Shown here piece after piece: positions 1-7,209 of a stretch of 64,000 nucleotides of DNA (within the stretch, counting starts at the first letter, position 1; each line of letters begins with the position of its first letter). Both the position numbers and the translations under genes were made by a program. The DNA is from Parvibaculum sp049651025. Lineage in GTDB: Bacteria > Pseudomonadota > Alphaproteobacteria > Parvibaculales > Parvibaculaceae. Under the pieces are notes generated by a model, which searched no databases, was not told the origin of the DNA, and was given only the letters and a program-made list of their open reading frames with translations. The DNA lies in assembly GCF_049651025.1 (NCBI RefSeq), contig NZ_JBASBH010000061.1:56311-120310 (forward strand), written 5' to 3'.

Positions 1-120
1 ATTTTCCGGCAGATGGCCGCTGACGGCGATCGTCATGATCAGCAACGAATAGAAAAACAGAAACACCAGCAGCGCCAGTGTGCCGATGAGCTTGCGTGTG
101 CGTTGGGGCAGGCGAGGCAT
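1..120 (-). CDS. DUF2842 family small membrane protein (partial)
   Basis: Reading leftward from an ATG at 120, forty codons are open and run off the window edge, so the C terminus is missing. The start MPRLPQRTRKLIGTLALLV is a short basic head followed by one hydrophobic segment (about residues 13-33), then a VSGHLPEN-like turn. This matches my memory of the DUF2842 family, tiny two-helix membrane proteins of alphaproteobacteria often found beside heme A synthase. Function is unknown. It is divergent from ctaA, sharing the 136-base intergenic region. The family call rests on the N-terminal half only. Confidence 0.55.
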   Translation of the reverse strand, partial: MPRLPQRTRKLIGTLALLVFLFFYSLLIMTIAVSGHLPEN

Positions 121-256
121 TTAAATCTCCGGACGGGCCCTGCATAGGGGCACTGGCGTTCTGATACGTTATTCGGCCTGAGGGCGCAAAGGGCGGCCTT
201 CTGTCGCGGGTTGTCCCTGCTGTGAGATATGCCGCGTTCGGGTTATCACTTCACCC

Positions 257-1291
257 ATGGACAATAAGCCTCATAACGCCGCTCGGCGGCAGATCGCGGT
301 CTGGCTCTTCGGCGTCTCGGCGCTCATCTTTCTGATGGTCGTGGTCGGGGGGCTGACGCGGCTCACTGAATCGGGATTGTCGATCACCGAGTGGAAGCCC
401 GTCGTCGGCGCTCTGCCACCGCTGAGCGAGGCAGCCTGGGCTGACGCATTCGCCAAGTATCAACAAATTCCGCAATACCAGCTCGTCTTCACGAATATGA
501 CGCTCGGCGAGTTCAAATATATTTTCTGGTGGGAATGGAGCCATCGCTTTCTCGGGCGCTTCATCGGCTTTGCCTTCCTCGTTCCTTTCCTCTGGTTCCT
601 CGCGACGCGGCGCATTGAGCGCGCATTGGTGCCGAAGCTTGCGATCATGTTCGTGCTCGGCGCGGCGCAGGGCGCGCTTGGCTGGTGGATGGTCAAAAGC
701 GGTTTGACGCATCGCGTCGATGTCAGCCAGTACCGCCTGACGGCGCATCTCGGCCTTGCGACGATCATCTATGCTTACATGATGTGGGTTGCGCTGGGGC
801 TTTGGCGCGACCGTCCGGTGTTTGTCGTCAGCGATGGTTTGCGCAAGGCGTCATGGGTGCTGCTCGCGCTCGTCTTTGCCCAGATGATGCTCGGCGGTTT
901 CGTGGCGGGCCTCAAGGCCGGCCATATCTACAACACATGGCCGCTCATCGATGGCGCGTTCTTTCCCGCCGGGCTCATGGCGCATGAAGTCTGGTGGCGG
1001 AATTTCTTCGAGAACATGCTGACCGTGCAATTCGATCATCGCATGGTCGCTTATCTGCTGACCTTCCTCGCGCTCTGGCATTGGTTTGCGGCACAGCGCT
1101 CAGGCATACGCGATGCAGCGCAAGGCGCGACCTGGCTCGGCCTTTCCGTTCTCGCGCAGGTGGGCTTGGGTATCTGGGCGCTGCTTTGGGTCGTGCCCAT
1201 TCCGCTCGGTGCAGCGCATCAGGCGGGTGCGATGGTTGTCTTCACGCTGGCAATCATCCATGCGCAAAGGCTCAACGCACCCGCCGTCTAG
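257..1291 (+). CDS. ctaA: Heme A synthase (COX15/CtaA)
   Basis: This 344-residue polytopic inner-membrane protein oxidises the C8 methyl group of heme O to give heme A for aa3-type cytochrome oxidase. It shows the COX15 hallmark block GGLTRLTESGLSITEWKP (about residues 31-48), then WEWSHRFLGR with a heme-ligand histidine near residue 96, TAHLGLA, FDHRMVAY and AAHQAGAM, giving the four conserved histidines on repeated helices. About eight hydrophobic segments are visible and the length is normal for the alphaproteobacterial form. The ATG at 257 gives the expected short basic N terminus. It ends only 3 bases before the convergent metY-type gene. Confidence 0.95.
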   Translation: MDNKPHNAARRQIAVWLFGVSALIFLMVVVGGLTRLTESGLSITEWKPVVGALPPLSEAAWADAFAKYQQIPQYQLVFTNMTLGEFKYIFWWEWSHRFLGRFIGFAFLVPFLWFLATRRIERALVPKLAIMFVLGAAQGALGWWMVKSGLTHRVDVSQYRLTAHLGLATIIYAYMMWVALGLWRDRPVFVVSDGLRKASWVLLALVFAQMMLGGFVAGLKAGHIYNTWPLIDGAFFPAGLMAHEVWWRNFFENMLTVQFDHRMVAYLLTFLALWHWFAAQRSGIRDAAQGATWLGLSVLAQVGLGIWALLWVVPIPLGAAHQAGAMVVFTLAIIHAQRLNAPAV

Positions 1292-1294
1292 GCG

Positions 1295-2569
1295 TCAGGC
1301 GCTCAGGGCTTTGTCGAGCGCCTTGATGATGTCTTGCGGATCTTCGAGCCCGATGGATAGGCGCACCACATCCGGGCCTGCTCCGGCGGCCTTTTGCTGC
1401 TCTTCGGTGAGCTGGCGATGGGTGGTCGATGCGGGATGGATGATGAGGCTGCGCGTATCGCCGATATTGGCGAGGTGGCTCAGCAACTCGATCGAGTTCA
1501 CCAGCGTCACACCGGACTCATAGCCGCCCTTGATGCCGAAGGTGAAAAGCGCACCGGCGCCCTTCGGCGCATAGCGCTGCTGCAGCTTGTAGGACGGATC
1601 GTCCTTCAGCCCGGCATAGGAAACCCACGTCACCTTCGGATGCGTCTTCAGATATTCGGCAACCTTGAGTGCGCTGTCGGAATGACGCTGCATGCGCAGC
1701 GGCAGCGTTTCAATGCCGGTCAGGATCATGAAGGCGTTGAAGGGCGAGAGCGCCGGTCCGAGATCGCGCAGGCCGAGCACGCGGCAGGCGATGGCGAAGG
1801 CGATGGCGCCGAATGTCTCGTGGATCTTCAGCCCGTGATAGGAGGCATTGGGCTCGGACAAGGTCGGGAATTTTCCGCCCTTCGACCAGTCGAACTTGCC
1901 GCCGTCCACGATGACGCCGCCCATCGAATTGCCGTGGCCGCCGAGGAACTTCGTCGCCGAATGCAGCACGATATCCGCGCCATGTTCGATGGGGCGCAGC
2001 AGATAGGGCGAGGCCAGCGTATTGTCGACGATGAGCGGAATGCCCGCCTCATGCGCGACAGCAGCGATCGCCGCGATGTCGATGACGAGGCCGCTGGGGT
2101 TTGCAAAGCTCTCGATGAAGACCGCCTTGGTCTTCGGTCCGATGGCCTGCTTCACGCTTGCCGGGTCGGTCGCATCGGCCCAATCGACGTGCCAGCCGAA
2201 CTTCTTGAAGGAGTGGCCGAACTGGGTGATCGATCCGCCGTAAAGCTGCTTTGCCGCAACGAAGTGATCGCCCGTTTCCAGCAGCGTGTGGAACGTCAGC
2301 ATCTGCGCCGCATGACCTGATGCGACGGCGAGCGCCGCCACGCCGCCTTCAAGCGCGGCGACGCGCTCTTCGAGCACGGCGGTCGTCGGATTGGTGATGC
2401 GCGTATAGATATTGCCGAATGCCTGCAGGCCGAAAAGCGAGGCGGCGTGATCCACATCGTTGAAAACGAACGATGTCGTCTGATAGATCGGCGTTGCCCG
2501 CGCGCCTGTTGTGGGGTCGGGTTTTGCCCCGGCATGAATCGCGAGTGTGTCGAAGCCATAATCGGTCAT
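1295..2569 (-). CDS. metY: O-acetylhomoserine sulfhydrylase (Cys/Met PLP family)
   Basis: A 424-residue cytosolic PLP enzyme that uses sulfide (or methanethiol) and O-acetylhomoserine to make homocysteine (or methionine). The N terminus FDTLAIHAGAKPDPTTGA, the YTRITNPT substrate block near residue 56, and SATKFLGGHGN with the Schiff-base lysine at about 207 are diagnostic of the MetY subgroup, as is the length (cystathionine synthases and lyases are nearer 390). The start MTDYGFDTLAIHAG fits the family. It lies 44 bases downstream of the CoA-binding gene on the same strand, so the three genes 3865 to 1295 may be one transcript. No SAM-type riboswitch is visible in the short upstream gap. Confidence 0.9.
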   Translation of the reverse strand: MTDYGFDTLAIHAGAKPDPTTGARATPIYQTTSFVFNDVDHAASLFGLQAFGNIYTRITNPTTAVLEERVAALEGGVAALAVASGHAAQMLTFHTLLETGDHFVAAKQLYGGSITQFGHSFKKFGWHVDWADATDPASVKQAIGPKTKAVFIESFANPSGLVIDIAAIAAVAHEAGIPLIVDNTLASPYLLRPIEHGADIVLHSATKFLGGHGNSMGGVIVDGGKFDWSKGGKFPTLSEPNASYHGLKIHETFGAIAFAIACRVLGLRDLGPALSPFNAFMILTGIETLPLRMQRHSDSALKVAEYLKTHPKVTWVSYAGLKDDPSYKLQQRYAPKGAGALFTFGIKGGYESGVTLVNSIELLSHLANIGDTRSLIIHPASTTHRQLTEEQQKAAGAGPDVVRLSIGLEDPQDIIKALDKALSA

Positions 2570-2612
2570 GGCATATTCCTTCTACTGTGCTGGTTTTATG
2601 ATCTTCTTTTGG

Positions 2613-3044
2613 TCAGCGGATCATTCTTGGTATTTCGATTTTCGGGCAGCGGTTCATTATGACCGTGAGGCCTGCTGCTTCCGCTCGCCTGGCGCCTTCT
2701 TCATTCGTCACGCCAAGCTGCATCCAGATATATTTTGCACCGATTGCGATGGCTTCATCGCAAAGCGGTCCTGCCGCCGCAGAGTTGCGGAAGATATCGA
2801 CCATGTCGATCTTTTCTGGAATGTCGTGGAGGGAGGCATAGACCGTCTCTCCCAGAAGTTTCTTTCCGGCAAGGCCCGGATTGACCGGAATGACGCGATA
2901 GCCCTTGCGCTGCAGGAACTGCATCACCTCGTTGCTGTCGCGCGCGGTATTCGCGCTCGCGCCCACAAGCGCGATGGTTTTCGTATCGTGCAAAATGTCG
3001 GCGATCAGTTCGGGGCTGTAGCGCAGATGTTCGAGCGTGGCCAC
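2613..3044 (-). CDS. CoA-binding (YccU-like) protein
   Basis: A roughly 143-residue Rossmann-fold protein of the CoA_binding_2 family. The nucleotide-binding start is TKTIALVGASANTARDSN, followed by VMQFLQRKGYRVIPVNPG and, near the end, ARRAEAAGLTVIMNRCPKIE, all typical of YccU homologues. Cellular role is unknown; family members bind CoA. I place the start at a GTG at 3044, which overlaps the upstream TAG stop (TAGTG) and has a strong GGGAGG ribosome site seven bases upstream. An in-frame GTG at 3059 would place that ribosome site inside the gene. It is translationally coupled to the enoyl-CoA hydratase gene upstream. Confidence 0.85.
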   Translation of the reverse strand: MATLEHLRYSPELIADILHDTKTIALVGASANTARDSNEVMQFLQRKGYRVIPVNPGLAGKKLLGETVYASLHDIPEKIDMVDIFRNSAAAGPLCDEAIAIGAKYIWMQLGVTNEEGARRAEAAGLTVIMNRCPKIEIPRMIR

Positions 3045-3865
3045 TATCGATCCTCCCACTTGGGGTCGCGCTTTTCGATGAAGGCGCCAATGCCTTCTTC
3101 GGCGTCGCGGGCGAGCATGTTTTTCACCATGACTTCGCTCGCGTGGTCGTAAGCATCGCTCAGCGGCTTTTCGAGTTGCTCGTAAAAAGCCTCCTTGCCG
3201 ATGGAGACAGTGAGCGTCGATTTCGCGGCGATTTTCTCAGCAAGCTCCCTGACGGTGGCGTCGAGTTCGGCGCTATAGACCACGCGGTTGATGAGGCCGA
3301 TTTCGGCGGCCCGCGCGGCGTCGATCATCTCGCCGGTCAGGAGCATTTCCATTGCGTGCTTGCGAGGTAGATTGCGCGACAGCGCCACCATTGGCGTCGA
3401 ACAGAAGAGGCCGATATTGACGCCGGGCGTTGCGAACTTCGCACTATCGGTCGCAATGGCCAGATCGCAGCTTGCGACAAGCTGGCAGCCTGCCGCCGTC
3501 GCAATGCCTTGTACGCGGGCGATGACGGGTTTTGGCAGGCGCACGATGGATTGCATCAGCGCGCTGCACTGGCGCATGATTTTCTGGAAATAGGCGCGGC
3601 CCCGATCGGCGTCGCTGCGATGGGCGGTCAGTTCCTTGAGGTCGTGGCCGGAGGAAAAGGCCGGTCCGTTCGCCGCAAGCACGACGACCCGCACGGAGGC
3701 GTCCGCTGCGACGCGCGCCAGCTCGTCGGAGAGAGCAGACATCAGACCTTCAGACAGGCAATTGCGCTGCGCCGGACGATTGAGCGTCAGCGTCGCGATC
3801 CCGTTGCGGTCATTGCGCAGAACCAGCGGTTCGGCGGCGGTGTCTTTTTCAGCGGGTTGGCTCAT
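3044..3865 (-). CDS. Enoyl-CoA hydratase/isomerase family (ECHDC3-like)
   Basis: A 273-residue crotonase-fold protein. The oxyanion-hole segments are visible as FSSGHDLKEL and GIATAAGCQLVASCDLAIA, followed by NIGLFCSTPMVALSR. The last pattern matches my memory of the ECHDC3-type subgroup, which lacks the usual pair of catalytic glutamates, so hydratase activity should not be assumed; fatty-acyl-CoA metabolism is the likely area. The start MSQPAEKDTAAE at 3865 is chosen because the 14 codons upstream (from 3907) do not look like protein of this family. It overlaps the CoA-binding gene by one base. Confidence 0.85.
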   Translation of the reverse strand: MSQPAEKDTAAEPLVLRNDRNGIATLTLNRPAQRNCLSEGLMSALSDELARVAADASVRVVVLAANGPAFSSGHDLKELTAHRSDADRGRAYFQKIMRQCSALMQSIVRLPKPVIARVQGIATAAGCQLVASCDLAIATDSAKFATPGVNIGLFCSTPMVALSRNLPRKHAMEMLLTGEMIDAARAAEIGLINRVVYSAELDATVRELAEKIAAKSTLTVSIGKEAFYEQLEKPLSDAYDHASEVMVKNMLARDAEEGIGAFIEKRDPKWEDR

Positions 3866-3927
3866 CTCTGGTTCCCGGATTGGCCACTTGGTATTCCGCC
3901 CGATCATAACCGGACCGGGCGATGAAG

Positions 3928-4491
3928 TCAGGGCCGAATGGGCGGGCGCCTGAGCCGATAAAGTACGTGACGTTTCAGCACATGGCCGTCCGGCACGCGG
4001 GGATGGTCGAAATCGTCCGTCTCGTTGCGCGTCATGCCGAGCCGCTGCATGACCTGTTGCGAGCGGATGTTCGCCGGAACGGTGAGAGCGACGATTTCGT
4101 CAAGGCCAAGCTCCTTAAAGCCATATGCCAGCGCCGCTCTTGCAGCTTCCGTCGCATAGCCATTGCCCCAATGCGAGCGAGCCAGTCGCCAACCGACTTC
4201 GACGGCCGGAGCATAGGGCGCGTCAGGCCGTACGTTGAGGAGCCCGGTGAAGCCGATGAAGGGCGCAATGCCGGGGGCCTCGACCGCCCAGAACCCGAAA
4301 CCATGGGTTTCGATATGTGCCTTGAGCAGTCTGGCCACTTCGTCGCTTGCGGCGCGGTCGGGCAGAGGAAGGAGAAATTCCATCACCTCCGGGTCAGCCG
4401 ACATTGCAGCAAAAGCGTCGAAGTCTTCGTCGCGCCAGGGCCGCAGGATCAGCCGTTCTGTTCTGATGGTCGTCGGGGTCATGGAGCACAT
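3928..4491 (-). CDS. GNAT family N-acetyltransferase (RimJ/RimL-like)
   Basis: About 187 residues with the Acetyltransf_3 pattern. The entry motif is IRTERLILRPWRDEDFDAF. Next come AVEVGWRLARSHWGNGYATEAARAALAYGF, which is the acetyl-CoA pyrophosphate loop region (given here as three consecutive blocks AVEVGWRLARS, HWGNGYATEA and ARAALAYGF), and VPANIRSQQVMQRLGM, typical of RimJ/RimL-type enzymes. Substrate is unknown. The ATG at 4491 or the one at 4482 is the plausible start; a longer open frame to 4533 adds residues not typical of the family. It is divergent from the small membrane protein gene at 4557. Confidence 0.85.
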   Translation of the reverse strand: MCSMTPTTIRTERLILRPWRDEDFDAFAAMSADPEVMEFLLPLPDRAASDEVARLLKAHIETHGFGFWAVEAPGIAPFIGFTGLLNVRPDAPYAPAVEVGWRLARSHWGNGYATEAARAALAYGFKELGLDEIVALTVPANIRSQQVMQRLGMTRNETDDFDHPRVPDGHVLKRHVLYRLRRPPIRP

Positions 4492-4556
4492 CCCTATTGA
4501 TACGCGCGGAGCATATCCGGTTATGCTCCGCACAAAAATCAGGGAAGGGCGTTTCC

Positions 4557-4946
4557 ATGAACAGGCTGAAAGCGACTGCGACCTATTTCGGCCTTGTCTT
4601 TGCGGCCGGTGTTTTCCTCGGGCCCATTCGCGAAAGCTGGGCCGTGCCGCGCTTTGGCGAGGCGGGCGGCGTGCTCGCCGAAGCCGTGCCGATGCTTGCC
4701 GTCATGTTCTTTGCGGCGCGATGGATCGTCTATCGTTTTGAATTGCCCGATGCACTGCGCGAGCGGCTGACGATAGGCCTATGGGCGCTGGGCCTGCTCG
4801 CGATTGCCGAAGTTGCAGGCGCGATGTTTCTGCGCGGGCAATCGCCCGGGGCCTATGCCGCGCATCTCGTCACGCCGCCCGGCCTTGTCTCGCTCGTCTT
4901 GTTTGCTGCTTTCGCCCTGATGCCAGCCCTCGTGCGAAAGGGTTAG
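4557..4946 (+). CDS. Small four-helix membrane protein, unknown function
   Basis: A 129-residue hydrophobic protein starting MNRLKATATYFGLVF. Four hydrophobic segments are visible, around residues 6-24, 38-55, 68-87 and 104-122, with the conserved-looking stretch LGPIRESWAVPRFGE after the first. I recall similar proteins only as uncharacterised alphaproteobacterial membrane proteins. The ATG at 4557 has AGGGAAGGG just upstream; the frame is open from 4497 but those codons look non-coding. A strong terminator begins at its stop codon, so it is probably a single-gene transcript. Confidence 0.7.
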   Translation: MNRLKATATYFGLVFAAGVFLGPIRESWAVPRFGEAGGVLAEAVPMLAVMFFAARWIVYRFELPDALRERLTIGLWALGLLAIAEVAGAMFLRGQSPGAYAAHLVTPPGLVSLVLFAAFALMPALVRKG

Positions 4947-4984
4947 GCGAGAGGCGGCGCGGGCCGCTTCTCGCCTGCTTTTTT
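4945..4984 (+). terminator. Rho-independent terminator
   Basis: A 14-bp stem (one G-T pair) with arms at 4945-4958 and 4963-4976 and a GCGG loop is followed by GCTTTTTTA. It ends transcription of the small membrane protein gene; the T run reaches the stop codon of the convergent aldo/keto reductase. Confidence 0.85.
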
Positions 4985-6032
4985 AGAAGGTGGACTTTGC
5001 GACCACGGACCAGTCGCGCACCGTGCCGGGCTTGCGGTCGGACTGCATGCCGCTCATCCAGTTCGGATAGAGCGGGGCAGGCTTGCTGATCGCGTCGATG
5101 GCGTCGAGGTCTTCCTGCGTCAGCTTGACGTTCACGGCGCCGAGATTGTCCTTCAACTGCGTTTCGTTTTTCGCGCCGATGATGACGGTCGTCACATAGG
5201 GCTTGTGCAATTGCCAGCCAAGCGCGACCTGCGCGACGGTGACCCCGTGCTTCTTTGCGATCTTCTGCAGCACCTCGATAATGTCATAGGCTTTCTCGAC
5301 ATTGACGGGCGGGAAGTTGAATTGCGTGCGCCGCCCTTCATTGGCGCGGCTGTCGCGCGAGAATTTGCCGGAGAGGACGCCGCCAGCAAGCGGGCTCCAT
5401 GTCATCAGCCCGAGCTTCTGGTCCTCCAGCAGCGGCACGATTTCATGTTCGAGGTCGCGGCCCACCATGGAGTAATAGGCCTGCAGCGTGACGAATTTGT
5501 CGAGGCCCTGTTGCGCCGATACGCCGAGGCCCTTCATGATCTGCCATGCGGCCCAGTTGGAGCAGCCGAAATAGCGCACCTTTCCCTGACGGACGAGATC
5601 GTCGAAGGCGCGGAGCGATTCCTCCATCGGCGTCACATTGTCGAAGCCGTGGATCTGGTAAAGGTCGATATAATCCGTTCCAAGACGTTTAAGGCTCGCT
5701 TCCACCTGCTGCATGACATGAAGGCGTGAAATGCCCACCTGATTGGGCCCGGGGCCCATGCGTCCGAAGACCTTGGTGGCGAGGACGACGTCCTTGCGCT
5801 TGGCGCCGAGCGCCTTGCCAAGGATCGTTTCGGATTCACCTGCCGCATACATATTCGCCGTGTCGACGAAGTTGATCCCGGCGTCGAGCGACTGGCCGAC
5901 GAGTGTTTCGGCTTCCTTCTGGTCGAGGCCGCCCATGACACCGAAGAGAGTGCCCTTGCCGCCAAATGTCATGGTGCCGAGGCAGAGACGTGAAACGAAA
6001 GCGCCGGTATTGCCAAGTTGCTGATACTGCAT
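4983..6032 (-). CDS. Aldo/keto reductase
   Basis: A 349-residue TIM-barrel NADPH-dependent oxidoreductase of the YajO/Gpr-like subgroup. The start MQYQQLGNTGAFVSRLCLGTM is typical. The catalytic tetrad can be placed in GINFVDTANMYAAGESE (Asp and Tyr), VVLATKVFG (Lys) and YIDLYQIHGFD (His), and the NADPH-binding end is seen in TVIIGAKNETQLKDN. Substrate is unknown. It lies 19 bases downstream of the TetR gene on the same strand, so the two probably form an operon and the regulator probably controls it. Confidence 0.9.
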   Translation of the reverse strand: MQYQQLGNTGAFVSRLCLGTMTFGGKGTLFGVMGGLDQKEAETLVGQSLDAGINFVDTANMYAAGESETILGKALGAKRKDVVLATKVFGRMGPGPNQVGISRLHVMQQVEASLKRLGTDYIDLYQIHGFDNVTPMEESLRAFDDLVRQGKVRYFGCSNWAAWQIMKGLGVSAQQGLDKFVTLQAYYSMVGRDLEHEIVPLLEDQKLGLMTWSPLAGGVLSGKFSRDSRANEGRRTQFNFPPVNVEKAYDIIEVLQKIAKKHGVTVAQVALGWQLHKPYVTTVIIGAKNETQLKDNLGAVNVKLTQEDLDAIDAISKPAPLYPNWMSGMQSDRKPGTVRDWSVVAKSTF

Positions 6033-6051
6033 TCGAGTGCTCCATCCATGT

Positions 6052-6642
6052 TCAGACTGTGATTGCGTCCCAGCAGGCGTCCATGACGCTTTGCTGATCC
6101 GTTTGGTCGAGAGTGACGATGTCGGCGATCGCGCGCGTGACGAGCGCGTTCAATGGACCGGAAATGAGGGCTGAGAGAATTTGGGGCGGCAGCGACTTGA
6201 AGACGCCTTGCGCGTAGCCGTCGCCGAAAAACCGGGCGAGTTCGCTCGACATATCGATCTGGATCGCCTTGGTGACATCGCGCAGATATGGCGAGAAGGC
6301 ATATTGCTCGGTGAACTTGAATTTGCGCGGATGCGTGACGCAATAGGCGTAGGTGTTCATCCAGAAGAGCTCAAAGCGGGCGCGCAGCGACATGGCCGGG
6401 TCGTAGCCTTCCAGCGTCGCGGCAAGGCGCTCGCGCTTCATCTCCACATAGAGCGCGTGGATCAGCTCTTCCTTGCCTTTGAAGTGCCGGTAGATGGTGC
6501 CGACAGGGACACCGGCTTTTTCAGCCAGTTTTGCCATCGAGGCGCCGTGAAAGCCGTAATCGCTGAAAAGCTCAAGCGCCGCCTCCAGAATCTGGCGGCG
6601 TTTCTCGTCTTTTGCGGGCGGGGCATCGGAATGAACGTTCAT
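6052..6642 (-). CDS. TetR/AcrR family transcriptional regulator
   Basis: A 196-residue repressor-type protein. The helix-turn-helix is unmistakable: RRQILEAALELFSDYGFHG, then MAKLAEKAGVPVGTIYRHF and KGKEELIHALY. The C-terminal ligand domain resembles TetR_C proteins, with an AYCVTHPRKFKFTEQY segment. The ATG at 6642 is preferred; the frame is open to 6738 but that extension is basic, proline-rich and overlaps the divergent gene's leader. A perfect 16-bp palindrome spans this start codon and probably mediates autoregulation. Likely targets are itself, the aldo/keto reductase and perhaps the divergent thioesterase-exporter pair. The ligand is unknown. Confidence 0.9.
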   Translation of the reverse strand: MNVHSDAPPAKDEKRRQILEAALELFSDYGFHGASMAKLAEKAGVPVGTIYRHFKGKEELIHALYVEMKRERLAATLEGYDPAMSLRARFELFWMNTYAYCVTHPRKFKFTEQYAFSPYLRDVTKAIQIDMSSELARFFGDGYAQGVFKSLPPQILSALISGPLNALVTRAIADIVTLDQTDQQSVMDACWDAITV

Positions 6643-6644
6643 TC
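6629..6644. promoter_or_regulatory. Palindromic TetR operator candidate
   Basis: GAATGAACGTTCATTC is a perfect 16-bp palindrome that includes the tetR start codon (6640-6642). Its form resembles known TetR-family operators built on GAAC-GTTC half-sites. Binding here would block either initiation or elongation of the tetR transcript. No protein contact is demonstrated. Confidence 0.6.
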
Positions 6645-6725
6645 TTCGCCAGATAGTGTGACGCAAACGGGGCCGCAAGGGGCGTTTTGCAGGAATTTTG
6701 GTTGGGCGGGGCCGGGGAGACCTGT

Positions 6726-6757
6726 AATCAAGCTTCAAAACAAGGGAGCGCTTGATT
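6726..6757 (+). promoter_or_regulatory. Hairpin presenting the thioesterase ribosome site in its loop
   Basis: Arms AATCAAGC (6726-6733) and GCTTGATT (6750-6757) are perfect 8-bp inverted repeats. The 16-base loop contains AAGGGAG, the only good ribosome-binding sequence for the ATG at 6760. It may act as a DNA operator, as an RNA structure that modulates initiation, or both. Confidence 0.4.
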
Positions 6758-6759
6758 CA

Positions 6760-7209
6760 ATGACGCAGAAGCAGTCGCCTACGAAGCCGGTAATGAGCGT
6801 TGAAGAGCTCGACACATTCATGGACGTGGCTTTTCCGCAAATGCGTGATGGTGACAGGCTGACCGTCATCGAGGCGGTCGGGCCGCTCAGCGCCCAGCTT
6901 CGTCTGCGCTATTCGGATCGGAACCTTCGTCCGGGCGGCACGATTTCGGGACCTGCCATGATGGCCCTTGCCGATTACGCGATGTATGCGGTGGTGCTTG
7001 CCCATATCGGGCCGGTGGCGCTCGCGGTGACGACCAATCTCAGCATCAACTTTCTGCGCAAGCCCGGACCGGCCGATGTGGTCGCCGAGGCAAAGCTCCT
7101 GAAGCTCGGGCGGCGGCTTGCGGTTGGCGAGGTCGTCATCACGCAGGAAGGACTCGACGGCCCGGTCGCCCATGTCACCTCGACCTATTCGATCCCGCCA
7201 AGGAGCTGA
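6760..7209 (+). CDS. PaaI-family acyl-CoA thioesterase (hotdog fold)
   Basis: A 149-residue single hotdog-domain protein. The family block is LRPGGTISGPAMMALADYAMYAVV, seen here as LRPGGTISGPAMMALADYA then MYAVV, followed by AVTTNLSINFLRKPGPADV and AEAKLLKLGRRLAVGEV. Enzymes with this pattern hydrolyse acyl-CoA or aryl-CoA thioesters in the cytosol; the particular substrate cannot be read. The start MTQKQSPTK at 6760 follows an AAGGGAG site in a hairpin loop. The stop codon abuts the exporter ATG at 7210, so the two are co-transcribed, divergent from the TetR gene. Confidence 0.85.
   Translation: MTQKQSPTKPVMSVEELDTFMDVAFPQMRDGDRLTVIEAVGPLSAQLRLRYSDRNLRPGGTISGPAMMALADYAMYAVVLAHIGPVALAVTTNLSINFLRKPGPADVVAEAKLLKLGRRLAVGEVVITQEGLDGPVAHVTSTYSIPPRS

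Noticed and set aside
2570..2612. SAM riboswitch upstream of metY
   Set aside because: The gap to the upstream gene is only 43 bases and shows no riboswitch fold.
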